A stretch of DNA of 20,338 nucleotides from Gemmatimonadota bacterium (GCA_002712305.1 PATE01000093.1:18371-38708); one strand, 5' to 3'. Counted from the first letter of the stretch, positions 1 through 8,396 are shown. Notes: generated by a model from the letters alone, not told the origin. Numbers and translations: made by a program.

Positions 1-2243
1 TGAGGCTCGACGCCCTGCTGGACGAAGCGACCTTCCAGTCCGCGGCAGAGCCGCCAATGGTCATTGCCTCCCTGGATCCGACTCAGGTCGACGAGGGCAA
101 TGCCCGCTTCGTCGGTCTCGACCAGGGCCAGCAGGCGTCGATACCGAATGCCGGGATCGACCCACCGCAGCTGTTCGGCGTCAAAGACCCAACGACGCGC
201 CTCTACTTCGACGATCTGAACACCATCGGTGCGCAGCACCCGAACCAATCGACCCCTGCCGGCGATTTCCTTCAGATAGTGCCAGGGCGTGTCGAAGGGC
301 AGATCCAGAGGTTCGATCTCGTTCACGACGGACCACACGCTGTTGTGAGTCGCCCAGTTGCCCTCCCACGCACCCACGTGGGCCCACGATTGGGGGTAAC
401 CGAGATCGGAAAGGAAGGGACGATCGAAGGCGTAGAGCTGTACGTCGAACAGATCCTGATGCCGATGCCAGGGCGCGTCACCGTAGACGATCCCGGCGGC
501 GGCTCGCTCAGGTTTACCATCGGTTCGCAGGATCGCGATGCCCACGCCGTCGTGGAAGGTGGTGCCTGGATTACCGGGTTCATCACGGCGCTGACGAGCA
601 AGCAGATCGACGGCGGTTTGCGAACCGGCCACTGCGGCGCGTTCGAGGGTGGTTTCGTCAAGGGGTTTGAGGGTTTGACGTTCCTTCAGTGGCTGCTGCA
701 CCCCCGCTGACCCGCCGTCACCAAAATGAAAGGGCACATGGTCGAGCAAGACCATGTCGTGGGGTGACCGCACGAGGCGATCCAGGCGAGGGTCATCGGT
801 GACCGACGGGTACAGTGAGGATGGATACGCGTCCGGCTGCAACTCACGCAGGGCGTCGACCTGCTCCTGTAGTTCGAAGACGCCTCGCGTGTGGGTGTCG
901 TTGTAGCCTCCCGTCGCCTCTGGGGGAGTGCCGTCGGTGGTGAAATTGTTGGTCACAAAAACGCGCATACGATCAGGGCCATGATCGTACAGCCAGTCCA
1001 TCACATCGCCCGCATCATCCCGGTCCAGTGCGCGCAGTGCCGTCAGAACACCGAGGCTCGTACGTGGCTTGTTGCTGAGGGCGGCACCGTCGATGGCGGT
1101 TTGCATCAGGCACGAGAGGGCCTCCTCGATCAGATGCACACCGGCGGTGGCATCCTCCAGTTCGAGGCCCTGCGCCGTGGCGCGATGGATCCACTCATCG
1201 TCGTCGCGCAATAGGGGCCAGACGGTGTCGTAGGCATGGGACAGCGCTTCGGTGACGATGGGAACATCGATGGCATAGGCGAGAGAACCCTTGCGATACA
1301 GGGCGGCAATGGGATCCTCCATTCCCGCCCAATCAGGTTGACCCCCATCCCACGCTCGTTCGATTTCCTGTGATGGGCCGTGGCGGAACTGGGGCGCCGC
1401 CGCGATATAGATCTCTTCCACCGACCACCGCAACAACATGAGTCCCAACTGACGGGCAACGGGCCGGTCCGGACCCTCGCGACGCAGATGGTCGGTCAGC
1501 AATCGAATGGCGCCCGCATACTGACCGACCAACTCGCGACGGCTGGACGCGGCAAAGAGGAAGACGTGGCCATCATCATCGAAGTAGCCGAATCCGTCGT
1601 CGACAAAGTCACCGGTCGTGAAGTCATCGGCGAGAAGGTCATTGCTTGGAAAGCGGTTGTCGCATGAGGGGCAGGTGGAACGCAGATCAGCCGGCGCATG
1701 TACGCGTGTCCAAGGGTAGAAGCCATGCGTGGCGAAGATTGCCGTGCCACAGATTGGGCAACCTTGGTGGACGTTGACGTAGTGAGCCCTAGGGACCTCG
1801 GCGTTTGGCAGATGGCGCCACAGGGAATCGTCGTCCTGTGACGTCCAGAAGGCCAGCCGGTCCGTGTCCACTGCGGAAGATGCGGAAGGTGGGTCAGTGA
1901 GCAGGGTCTGTCGTCGCTTGCGCGATTCGCACGGTCCACCCACGGGCCAGCGGCGAGGCCATGTGGTGCCGCCGTCGTCGAAGGGCCGTCGCACCTCGTG
2001 CAGGGTACGGACGCGCAGGTCGATGTCTGACGAGTTCCCCGCCTCATCACGGGCTCGGAGTGCGTAGTCGCCACTGTCGCTTGGTGATCTCAGATAGAAC
2101 ATCCGGGCTTTGTCGCGCGGGGAGAAACGAACGCTGATCTGCTCGAAGGCCTTCGCCTCGAGCTGAGGTTTCGTCTGACTCTCGACGGGTAATCGAAACA
2201 ACCGATCGGTCATGATCATGCGTGGGGCCCACTGAATCTTCAT
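1..2243 (-). CDS. Heparinase II/III-like polysaccharide lyase (partial, C-terminus off the left edge)
   Basis: An uninterrupted minus-strand frame of 747 codons runs from ATG at 2243 to the window edge, so the C-terminus is missing. The start is supported by AGAAGG just upstream and by an in-frame TAG four codons before it. Residues 161-201 carry two CxxC pairs (C162/C165, C191/C194) around 'HGFYPW' and 'FPSND', a zinc-ribbon-like insert I associate with large heparinase II/III-like proteins. Residues 590-640 resemble the heparinase II/III beta domain: 'PWHRHQDLFDVQLYAFDRPF', then 'SDLGYP' and 'THNSVW'. Members of this family cleave uronic-acid-containing polysaccharides such as heparin-type glycans or alginate by beta-elimination. 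No signal peptide is visible at the chosen start, which is odd for a secreted lyase. The family call is fairly firm; the substrate is unknown. The gene diverges from a broken AKR 92 bp away. Confidence 0.75.
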   Translation of the reverse strand, partial: MKIQWAPRMIMTDRLFRLPVESQTKPQLEAKAFEQISVRFSPRDKARMFYLRSPSDSGDYALRARDEAGNSSDIDLRVRTLHEVRRPFDDGGTTWPRRWPVGGPCESRKRRQTLLTDPPSASSAVDTDRLAFWTSQDDDSLWRHLPNAEVPRAHYVNVHQGCPICGTAIFATHGFYPWTRVHAPADLRSTCPSCDNRFPSNDLLADDFTTGDFVDDGFGYFDDDGHVFLFAASSRRELVGQYAGAIRLLTDHLRREGPDRPVARQLGLMLLRWSVEEIYIAAAPQFRHGPSQEIERAWDGGQPDWAGMEDPIAALYRKGSLAYAIDVPIVTEALSHAYDTVWPLLRDDDEWIHRATAQGLELEDATAGVHLIEEALSCLMQTAIDGAALSNKPRTSLGVLTALRALDRDDAGDVMDWLYDHGPDRMRVFVTNNFTTDGTPPEATGGYNDTHTRGVFELQEQVDALRELQPDAYPSSLYPSVTDDPRLDRLVRSPHDMVLLDHVPFHFGDGGSAGVQQPLKERQTLKPLDETTLERAAVAGSQTAVDLLARQRRDEPGNPGTTFHDGVGIAILRTDGKPERAAAGIVYGDAPWHRHQDLFDVQLYAFDRPFLSDLGYPQSWAHVGAWEGNWATHNSVWSVVNEIEPLDLPFDTPWHYLKEIAGRGRLVRVLRTDGVQIVEVEARRWVFDAEQLRWVDPGIRYRRLLALVETDEAGIALVDLSRIQGGNDHWRLCRGLEGRFVQQGVEP

Positions 2244-2335
2244 GATGTCCTTCTACGGGAAACTCTTTGGGCGGCGTGACTGGCGAGCCAAGAAGCGTGG
2301 TTTTCCATGGCACAGCAACTGTGTTGTTTGGTCTC

Positions 2336-2746
2336 ATGGAGACGACCCCACTTGGCTCGACGGAACTGCAGGTCAGTCGTCTCGGATTCGGCGCGGCTCG
2401 CATCGACGCAGATCCGGAGGAGGAGGTGGCCACACTACTGCACCGAACGCTCGATCTGGGCATCAATCTCATCGACACGGCCGACTGCTACGCGCTCAGG
2501 GAAGAACGCATCGGTCGGGCGCTGGAGAGCCGACGCCAAGAGATGGTGCTGGCCACCAAGTGCGGCTGTCTCAGCGACGAGGTACAGGGGGTCGCCTACT
2601 CACGCGCCGTCATCAAAGAGGATGTCGAGAATTCGCTGCGTTGACTGCGGACCGATCACGTCGATCTTCTTCAGCTTCACACGTGCTCCGCCGAGATTCT
2701 TCGCGAAGGACGTGCGTCGGATTCTGCGGGGGTGAAGGTTTGCTAA
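2336..2746 (+). pseudogene. Aldo/keto reductase fragment with in-frame TGA and lost C-terminus
   Basis: ATG at 2336 opens a typical AKR N-terminus ('LGSTELQVSRLGFGAARI', then 'INLIDTADCY' with catalytic Asp and Tyr, and 'LATKCG' with catalytic Lys). The frame stops at TGA 2642-2644, exactly where the family continues. Past the stop the same frame reads 'LRTDHVDLLQLHTCSAEIL', which contains the catalytic His of the AKR tetrad, and then ends at TAA 2744-2746. A single C-to-T change (CGA to TGA) explains the stop. Full-length AKRs are about 300 residues; here fewer than 140 codons remain and the NADPH-binding C-terminal half is gone, with the end of the neighbouring PhyH gene only 14 bp away. 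It is therefore a truncated pseudogene rather than one sequencing error. Its N-terminus resembles that of the broken AKR at 19629. Confidence 0.75.
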
Positions 2747-2760
2747 CATCTCGGCGTCGC

Positions 2761-3600
2761 CTAAGACCAGCACGTCTCCGTAAACGGCTCGCGCTCGTAC
2801 AACTTGCACCGCGCGGGTGTCGCCCTCTCGAGCCAGTCCCGCGGAATCTCCTGTGTGAATCGATGGGGTGGGCCTTCCTCCTTGAAGATGTCGATCAGGA
2901 AGATCCGGAAAGCCTGCGGCGAATCGATCGGTTTCGCCTGGATCCCATGGAACATGCGTGCATTGAGATAGATGAAGCTGCCCGGCGGTAGTTCCAGATC
3001 GACGGCCTGCAGTTTCCTGCCTGCCTGCTCGTCAAACTCACCCGAAAGAAGTCCTGCAGGTGTTATGTCCGGCGTCGGCGCGACAAGATGGCTGCCCGGA
3101 ATGGTTACCAGACTCCGGTCGCCGCGTGCGAAACCATTTGGATAGTAGAGAACCTGGATGTAGTAGCGGTCCCGCTCCGCGATGTTGATCGGGTTGTGGT
3201 GGTTCCAGTGATGGTGATCCTGATGGAACTCTCCTCGTTCGGCACCCCGCAATGCGAGATTCATCGACGAGTGGCAGAAGTGCACATCAGGTCCGACCGT
3301 CTCCCGCAGGAGAGCCGTGATCAGCGGAGCATCGATCAGTGCGTCCGACAGCGGCCCGCGATCGTTCCACGGCCTGACGAAGTGTCGAGTAGGCGAGTCT
3401 AGCCGCGAGCGTTCTTCGTCGCTCAGATCCAGGAACGATCGGACGGGATCGGCGGACAACACTTCCTCGATCAGGGCTTCGCGATACGCATCTGTCATGG
3501 CGTCGTAAAACGCGATGTAGCCGTCTCGATGGAAGTCGTCGAGGTCCTCTGCTGTTGGTACCTGCCTGCGGAAGGGGTCGACCGGCTCCTTACTCGACAT
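2761..3600 (-). CDS. Phytanoyl-CoA dioxygenase (PhyH) family Fe(II)/2-oxoglutarate oxygenase
   Basis: A 279-residue protein from ATG 3600, chosen over an ATG at 3669 because GAGAGGTGA lies just before it. The iron triad is visible: H126-x-D128 in 'EFHQDHHHWN' and H218 in 'ARMFHGI', with R232 ('QAFRIFLI') as the likely 2-oxoglutarate contact. The N-terminal segment 'DLDDFHRDGYIAFYDAM' is the usual PhyH opening. These enzymes hydroxylate small substrates using O2 and 2-oxoglutarate in the cytoplasm. Bacterial paralogues are very diverse and most are not phytanoyl-CoA enzymes, so the substrate stays open. Its start lies 19 bp from the tail of the permease remnant on the same strand. The gene itself looks intact. 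Confidence 0.9.
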   Translation of the reverse strand: MSSKEPVDPFRRQVPTAEDLDDFHRDGYIAFYDAMTDAYREALIEEVLSADPVRSFLDLSDEERSRLDSPTRHFVRPWNDRGPLSDALIDAPLITALLRETVGPDVHFCHSSMNLALRGAERGEFHQDHHHWNHHNPINIAERDRYYIQVLYYPNGFARGDRSLVTIPGSHLVAPTPDITPAGLLSGEFDEQAGRKLQAVDLELPPGSFIYLNARMFHGIQAKPIDSPQAFRIFLIDIFKEEGPPHRFTQEIPRDWLERATPARCKLYEREPFTETCWS

Positions 3601-3619
3601 GGTCACCTCTCGCCCGCCG

Positions 3620-3742
3620 TCAGACGAGAGTGCCGATAAAACGACCGGCGTTTCGCACCAGAATGACACTCGGGAAAGACTCGACCATCTCCATTAGTCT
3701 CTCGCCACACTCGAGCTCTTCACCTGGCTCTGGTTCGAGCTG
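3620..3742 (-). pseudogene. Out-of-frame tail, possibly the C-terminus of the permease remnant
   Basis: Just past the point where the permease frame (3720-4145) degenerates, another minus-strand frame reads 40 codons and ends at TGA 3622-3620. It contains 'LMEMVESFPSVILVRNAG'. Some bacterial cation-chloride-cotransporter-like proteins end in a hydrophilic domain finishing with a similar 'P-x-x-x-L-V' strand, so this may be the original C-terminus brought next to the N-terminus by a large internal deletion that also shifted the frame. This is inference from pattern only; the stretch could also be chance. Confidence 0.35.
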
Positions 3743-4145
3743 CGACGAGAATCGTCGCGGCAGCGACCATCGGGACGGGGACTTCGGGCCAGACAAAGCG
3801 CAGTGACTCGGCCAGTCCGAAACTACAGAGGGTCACCGACAGGGCCTGGGACAGAAACAGGGGCAACCCGAGGGCGCCACCGATTTCCAGACCGAGACTG
3901 CGGGAGATGATGTAGTAGGGCCCTCCCGATCCGACGCGCATGTTCGTCGCTACCGCTGAAACCGACAGGGCCGTGATAAGGGTGATCCCGTTGGCCAACA
4001 CGACAATGGCCAGGGTCGGGAGCAGCCCCGCGTTGCCCACGACCCACCCTGTACGCAGATACATGATGACGCCGAGAATCGTCAGCATCGTCGGTGTGAA
4101 GACACCGACAAAGGCGCCGAGTTTCTTGCGTTCGGTGGCGTTCAT
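3720..4145 (-). pseudogene. Truncated cation-chloride-cotransporter-like (APC superfamily) permease
   Basis: ATG at 4145 opens a 141-codon frame. 'LGAFVGVFTPTMLTILGVIM' followed by 'YLRTGWVVGNAGL' is the first transmembrane region of the bacterial SLC12/cation-chloride-cotransporter-like branch of the amino acid/polyamine/organocation superfamily. Two more hydrophobic spans follow (about residues 43-65 and 88-112), and 'GSGGPYYIISRSLG' is the conserved segment between them. The frame then ends in a non-family tail ('ARTRAR'). Intact members have about 12 helices and several hundred residues, so only the first three spans remain. The likely cause is an internal deletion near 3740. A three-helix fragment cannot form the known transporter fold. 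Confidence 0.7.
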
Positions 4146-4216
4146 CGTTGCGACTCGGTGAGGGCACTTCGGTGAGGAAGGAGGTCTAACCTACGCAAAA
4201 GAGCATATGGACGCGT

Positions 4217-4245
4217 TTGTTGGCACCCGCTGAACTTACGATAAT
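4217..4245 (+). promoter_or_regulatory. Candidate promoter for the M81 peptidase gene
   Basis: TTGTTG (4217-4222) and GATAAT (4240-4245) are separated by 17 bp, in the gap between the divergent permease remnant and the M81 gene. Transcription would start about 50 bp before the ATG at 4301. The -10 element matches the sigma-70 consensus at five of six positions, but the -35 element matches only three. Suggestive only. Confidence 0.25.
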
Positions 4246-4300
4246 GAAGCACTCGGCCTCAGGAGGGCCCGCCCCAATCTCGCTCAATTCAAGGACGACT

Positions 4301-5800
4301 ATGTCATCACCTCGAATCGCCGTCGGCGGTATTCTCACCGAATGCAATCATCTCGGGGGGTTGCCCATCGATCTGTCCGTGTACGAAGCATCCGAACTGT
4401 TTCGCGATGACGAGGTGTTGCAGCTCGATGCCAGCATCGTCGGTGGCATGCTGGCCGCCCTGCGTGAGCGGGGCGTGCAGCCATTGCCCCTGATCTACGC
4501 GGCTGCCTGCGCAGGGGGACCGATCACGAGCGCCTGCTACGAGCAGCTTCGGGGGGAATGGTTCGAGCGCCTCGAACGGGCGATGCCGCTGGACGCCGTC
4601 TTGCTGCCGCTTCATGGGTCGGGATTGGTGGAAGGGCTCGATGATCCCGAAGGGGATATGATCAAGGAGGCCCGAGAGTTGGTCGGCCCCGACGTGCCCG
4701 TGATCGCGACACTCGATTTACATGCGCATGTGACGGCAGAGATGGTACGCTATGCCGATGCGCTGTTGGCGTGGGAGACCTATCCGCACAGTGACCAATA
4801 CCAGACAGGACAAAGGGCGGTGCGCCTGTTATTCGACATGTTGGATGGCAAGTGCAGGCCGACCATGGCCATGGGAAAGGTGCCCGTCGTCACCAGCGCT
4901 ATTCACGGGTCGACGCATGACGACGATCCGTTTGCGGATCTAATGCGTTACACGAAATCACTCGAAGCACAGGATGGTGTGTTGTCGACGAGTCTGTTCC
5001 TCATCCATCCCTACATGGATTGCGAGCAGATGGGCAGCGGCGGACTCGTGGTGACTGACAATGACGTGAATCTCGCCAGGTCGCTGGCGGACGACATTGC
5101 GCGGAAATACTGGGATCGTCGGCACGACCTCGAACCGGAGACCCTTCCACCTGCAGAGGCGATCCGCAAGGGGCTGGGCATCGATGGCGCCCCCGTGATT
5201 CTCGTGGAGACGTCGGACTGCTGTGGTGGGGGCGCCGCTGGTGACAGTATCGCGACGCTCTCGGCGCTGGTGGACAGTGGCACGGAAGAGAGTTCCGTCG
5301 TGCCCGTCGTCGACCCCGAGGCTGCCAAAGCGTGTCACGCGGCGGGAGAGGGAACCCAACTCACCCTCTCACTCGGCCACAAGCTCGATCCACGCTGGGG
5401 AACGACACGCCAATTCACGGGGGTTGTCGAAGGTCTCAGCGATGGAGAATTCGTGTATACCGGAGGCCAATTCGAGGGGCATCTCGAGCAAATGGGACCC
5501 ACGGCGGTGTTCGCCATCGGGTCGGTACGTGTCTTGATCACGACCCGGGCTACCTACGACTGGGCGGACGAACAGATTCGGACGGTGAACCTGGATCCGA
5601 CACAGATCAAGTTCATCGTGGCCAAGAATCCGATGAACTTTCGTCTGGCCTATGGGGACATCGCCAGGGGGATGTTCGTCCTCGACACGCCGGGGCCAAC
5701 GCCGGCCACCCTGAAACACGTGGACTTCAAGAAGCTGAAGCGGCCGTATTTCCCGGCGGACGCGGAGATCGAGAATCTGAGGCCGACGATTCTGACCTAA
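4301..5800 (+). CDS. M81 family metallopeptidase (MlrC-like)
   Basis: A 499-residue protein, the usual length for the family of the microcystinase-pathway peptidase MlrC. The ATG at 4301 is chosen because AAGGA lies five bases before it; the extension back to 4217 has no family sequence. Visible family landmarks are 'GGILTECNH' (residues 9-17), 'LPLHGS' (102-107), 'TLDLHAH' (137-143), 'ETYPHSD' (159-165) and the C-terminal domain signature 'DCCGGGAAGD' (306-315). The N-terminal motif is usually HETN; here it is TECN, a variant. MlrC-type enzymes are metal-dependent and act on small linear peptides, but most environmental members have unknown substrates. No signal peptide, so cytoplasmic. It converges on the penicillin acylase gene with only 15 bp between stops. 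Confidence 0.9.
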   Translation: MSSPRIAVGGILTECNHLGGLPIDLSVYEASELFRDDEVLQLDASIVGGMLAALRERGVQPLPLIYAAACAGGPITSACYEQLRGEWFERLERAMPLDAVLLPLHGSGLVEGLDDPEGDMIKEARELVGPDVPVIATLDLHAHVTAEMVRYADALLAWETYPHSDQYQTGQRAVRLLFDMLDGKCRPTMAMGKVPVVTSAIHGSTHDDDPFADLMRYTKSLEAQDGVLSTSLFLIHPYMDCEQMGSGGLVVTDNDVNLARSLADDIARKYWDRRHDLEPETLPPAEAIRKGLGIDGAPVILVETSDCCGGGAAGDSIATLSALVDSGTEESSVVPVVDPEAAKACHAAGEGTQLTLSLGHKLDPRWGTTRQFTGVVEGLSDGEFVYTGGQFEGHLEQMGPTAVFAIGSVRVLITTRATYDWADEQIRTVNLDPTQIKFIVAKNPMNFRLAYGDIARGMFVLDTPGPTPATLKHVDFKKLKRPYFPADAEIENLRPTILT

Positions 5801-5815
5801 GGCCAGCTCTGCCGA

Positions 5816-8227
5816 TCAGGTTTGGTCATCGGGCTGCAATGTCTGCTGATACCGAACGGTGGTTCGTTCACGGTGAAGGGGCAATTCGTGATAGTCACCG
5901 GAGAGCCAGTCAGCCAACTGATCCTTGTAGTGTGTGCTCCCCACATGACCCGACTGACTGGGTGCATCTACCGTGAGGAGTGTGGCCGCATCTGATAGAT
6001 CAGCGATCATCCGGAATCCCCCGCCGGCCTGGGCCTCCCAATCGGGCCCGCCCCCCGTATTGCCTACGCACTGTATATCACCACGGACCCCCATCCCCGC
6101 ATAGTTGAACAGCTGATCGAGGTCGCCCCGGGACGACAGAACGTGATCCATCGTCAGCCGATGGAGTTTGCCCCAGCCCCATGTGGTCATGTCGGATCCG
6201 AAACGTTGTGTGAGGTCTTCCAGCGTGTGGTCGAATGCTGAGATCACGTGTGCGTCACGGTCGCGGTTGGCGAACCAACTGCACCGATCTTCGCTGAGCA
6301 ACCTGGCAGCCAGGGCCTCTGCCCCGGCCGTGAGCAGTGGCTGGGCATCTTCCTCAAATCGTTCCGCCACGACAGCCCGTGTCCAGTGCCTGAAAAAGAC
6401 ATTGAAGATCGTCGGGCCAATCGCGTCGGGCAGTACTTCGCCATCCCAGTCCCGCAAAGCCTCTGTCGCTTGTCGTCTCCGCTCGTCATCCGCTGCGCGA
6501 GCATCGTCCACTGCGTGCGTGTCGAGGATGGAGAGAATCAGCGGCAAGCAGTTCAGGGCACGCAGCGATACGGCGTCGACCTGCATGTGTCCGAAGGTGG
6601 CCGGCGAGTGCAGAGAACGATCTGGCTCTGTGATCATCTGTCGGACTCGGCGGGCACGGTAACCGGCACCGGAGGTGCACGAGAGAGGGTACGGATAGTC
6701 CGCCGTGGCGAGGGGGTTGTTCGCCGTGGCAGCGAAGCCCTGCTCGGGGTCGATGACACCTGGCATGTCCTCGAATGGAATCAGCCCCGACCACTGATGG
6801 TCGAGCTCCCAACCGGGACGATACCCGTGCTCCTCCACATTCCGGATGGGAATACGGCCGCTGATCTTCAGGCCTGTGTGGCCTGCCCTATCGGCGAAGA
6901 CGAGCGAGAACGTCGGTACATGCCAGGGCCTGAGCGCCTCTTCGAAGCCCCGAACGTCACGTGCACGATCGATCCCGAGCAATGCCGTCAGCCAGCCACC
7001 CTCGTGCATGCCCAGCCATCGCAACGACACGGGTCCCGTAGTGTCTGCCGGTGGTGGTAGAAGATCGTCGACAATCGGTCCATTGCGAGATACACGAATC
7101 GTCTTCGTCACAGGGTCCTGATCGCGAACTCGCACCGTCTCCGTACGCTCTCGATATGGCTCCCATTCACTGTCGAACAGAAAACAGCCGGGGTGATCGG
7201 GGCTCGTTTTCTCCTGATAGAGATCGCGAAGAGAACAGATGTTGTTCGTGATGCCCCAGCCGACATCCTCGTTGCGACCAAACATGATGGCCGGCATGCC
7301 GACGTAACTCATGCCAGCCACATTGAAGGAGCCGCCGCACAGATGAGCCTGGTGCCAGCACGAGACAGCCTCAATCGCGATGTGTGGGTCGCTGGCGACC
7401 AGAGGTTTTCCACTCCTCGTGAGCCTGCCACCGACGACCCAATTGTTGCTGCCTGTGCCATCATCGAAGCCGCCCATCGGCGGACCGATGCTTTCGACAG
7501 CTCGACCTGACGGAGAAGGGGGATATCCCTCTGGCGGCAGGATGCATTCATCCATGGCTTCGCCACACATGAATTCCTCGTAAAGGGCCCCGTCATCCAG
7601 CCCGCGTTTCGCCAATTCAGGAATGACGATGACAGGGAATCGGCCGGTCAGATACCAACGGAATTCACTCTCGATCGTCAGGCAATCAAAGACGGTCCAC
7701 GGCTCGGGCTCGTAGTCGAGCAGATCGAACTCGATCGGCAGATGGTCCTTCGACTGTTCGATCAGGGCGTTGATCCCCGCAGTGAACGATGTGAGCAGCT
7801 GCTGTGTCTCCTCAGGCAGGAGTGTCCATTCCGCCCTGGCGATGTGTGGCAAGCCCACGGTCCTGACGAGCAGGTCGGAGGAGAGTGCCTCGCTTCCCAG
7901 AATCTCTGCCAGTCGACCTGCTCCCTTGCGTCGCAGATAGTCGAGTTGGAAGAGGCGATCCTGGGCCATGGCGTAGCCGAAGGCGACGAACAGATCACTG
8001 TCGTTCTCGGCATAGATGTGGGGAATTCCCCACGGATCCCGGTCGATTTGCACGTCAGACAGAACCGGGGCGCGAACTTCGCCGTCCAAAGAGGGGACGC
8101 GACGCTGGGCCGACGTCAACCACCAACGGTCGAAGTCGTTCCGCGAACACCCTGCAGTCTCGCAAAGATTTTCGATCGAGATTCCTGCGCCCAACCTCTT
8201 CAAGATCTGTTTGTCGGTGAGATTCAC
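5816..8227 (-). CDS. Penicillin acylase family (S45) Ntn-hydrolase with HTH-like N-terminal extension
   Basis: An 803-residue protein from a GTG start with AGGAG six bases upstream. The family alpha-chain signature spans residues 62-110 ('DRDPWGIPHIYAEN', 'GYAMAQDRLFQLD', 'GRLAEILG'). The beta chain should begin at S260 in 'GSNNWVVGG', the autocatalytic cleavage site and nucleophile; 'SRNGPIVDDL' and 'ATANNPLA' are further family segments. Known members cleave side-chain amides, including penicillins and acyl-homoserine lactones, and are normally exported. Here no signal peptide is visible. Instead residues 1-40 form a helix-turn-helix-like segment ('IENLCETAGCSRNDFDRWW'), so the protein may stay cytoplasmic. 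A separate signal-peptide ORF lies just upstream on the same strand (8283-8396). The substrate cannot be told from sequence. Confidence 0.9.
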   Translation of the reverse strand: MNLTDKQILKRLGAGISIENLCETAGCSRNDFDRWWLTSAQRRVPSLDGEVRAPVLSDVQIDRDPWGIPHIYAENDSDLFVAFGYAMAQDRLFQLDYLRRKGAGRLAEILGSEALSSDLLVRTVGLPHIARAEWTLLPEETQQLLTSFTAGINALIEQSKDHLPIEFDLLDYEPEPWTVFDCLTIESEFRWYLTGRFPVIVIPELAKRGLDDGALYEEFMCGEAMDECILPPEGYPPSPSGRAVESIGPPMGGFDDGTGSNNWVVGGRLTRSGKPLVASDPHIAIEAVSCWHQAHLCGGSFNVAGMSYVGMPAIMFGRNEDVGWGITNNICSLRDLYQEKTSPDHPGCFLFDSEWEPYRERTETVRVRDQDPVTKTIRVSRNGPIVDDLLPPPADTTGPVSLRWLGMHEGGWLTALLGIDRARDVRGFEEALRPWHVPTFSLVFADRAGHTGLKISGRIPIRNVEEHGYRPGWELDHQWSGLIPFEDMPGVIDPEQGFAATANNPLATADYPYPLSCTSGAGYRARRVRQMITEPDRSLHSPATFGHMQVDAVSLRALNCLPLILSILDTHAVDDARAADDERRRQATEALRDWDGEVLPDAIGPTIFNVFFRHWTRAVVAERFEEDAQPLLTAGAEALAARLLSEDRCSWFANRDRDAHVISAFDHTLEDLTQRFGSDMTTWGWGKLHRLTMDHVLSSRGDLDQLFNYAGMGVRGDIQCVGNTGGGPDWEAQAGGGFRMIADLSDAATLLTVDAPSQSGHVGSTHYKDQLADWLSGDYHELPLHRERTTVRYQQTLQPDDQT

Positions 8228-8282
8228 TGATCACTCCTGTCTTTTGCGGCGAATTGCGACGAAATCCGGTTGCCGATTCGGC

Positions 8283-8396
8283 TCAGTATGGTGAGTCAGA
8301 GGACTCTCGGGCAAGGGCGGCGTCGAGGCAGGACATGCCCAACAGGATGATCAGTGCAGGCACAAGACGTTTTCGAAGGTGTCTGGAACAGATCAT
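8283..8396 (-). CDS. Small ORF encoding an isolated signal peptide (37 residues)
   Basis: ATG at 8396 is preceded by a strong Shine-Dalgarno (GAGGAG, five to six bases away). The 37 codons encode a basic start ('MICSRHLRKR'), a hydrophobic core ('LVPALIILLGMSC') and a clean signal-peptidase I site ('DAALA' before 'RE'), then only about eight residues before TGA at 8285-8283. It ends 55 bp before the penicillin acylase start, on the same strand. It may be a genuine secreted micropeptide, the remnant of a deleted secreted protein, or a leader ORF. No homologue is recognised. Confidence 0.4.
   Translation of the reverse strand: MICSRHLRKRLVPALIILLGMSCLDAALARESSDSPY

Noticed and set aside
57-710. 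Plus-strand open frame of 217 codons opposite the heparinase-like gene
   Set aside because: No recognisable domain; the minus strand here has an uninterrupted 747-codon frame with clear family motifs, so this is a shadow.
2642-2644. TGA in the AKR gene as a selenocysteine codon
   Set aside because: The position is ordinarily a basic or neutral residue away from the active site, no SECIS-like hairpin is evident, and the gene is truncated downstream anyway.
2242-2991. Plus-strand frame of 249 codons overlapping the AKR fragment and the PhyH gene
   Set aside because: Arg/Ser-rich composition without family sequence; the AKR remnant and PhyH in other frames explain the DNA.
6248-7060. Plus-strand frame of 270 codons opposite the penicillin acylase
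   Set aside because: No motif, and entirely covered by an intact S45 gene on the other strand.
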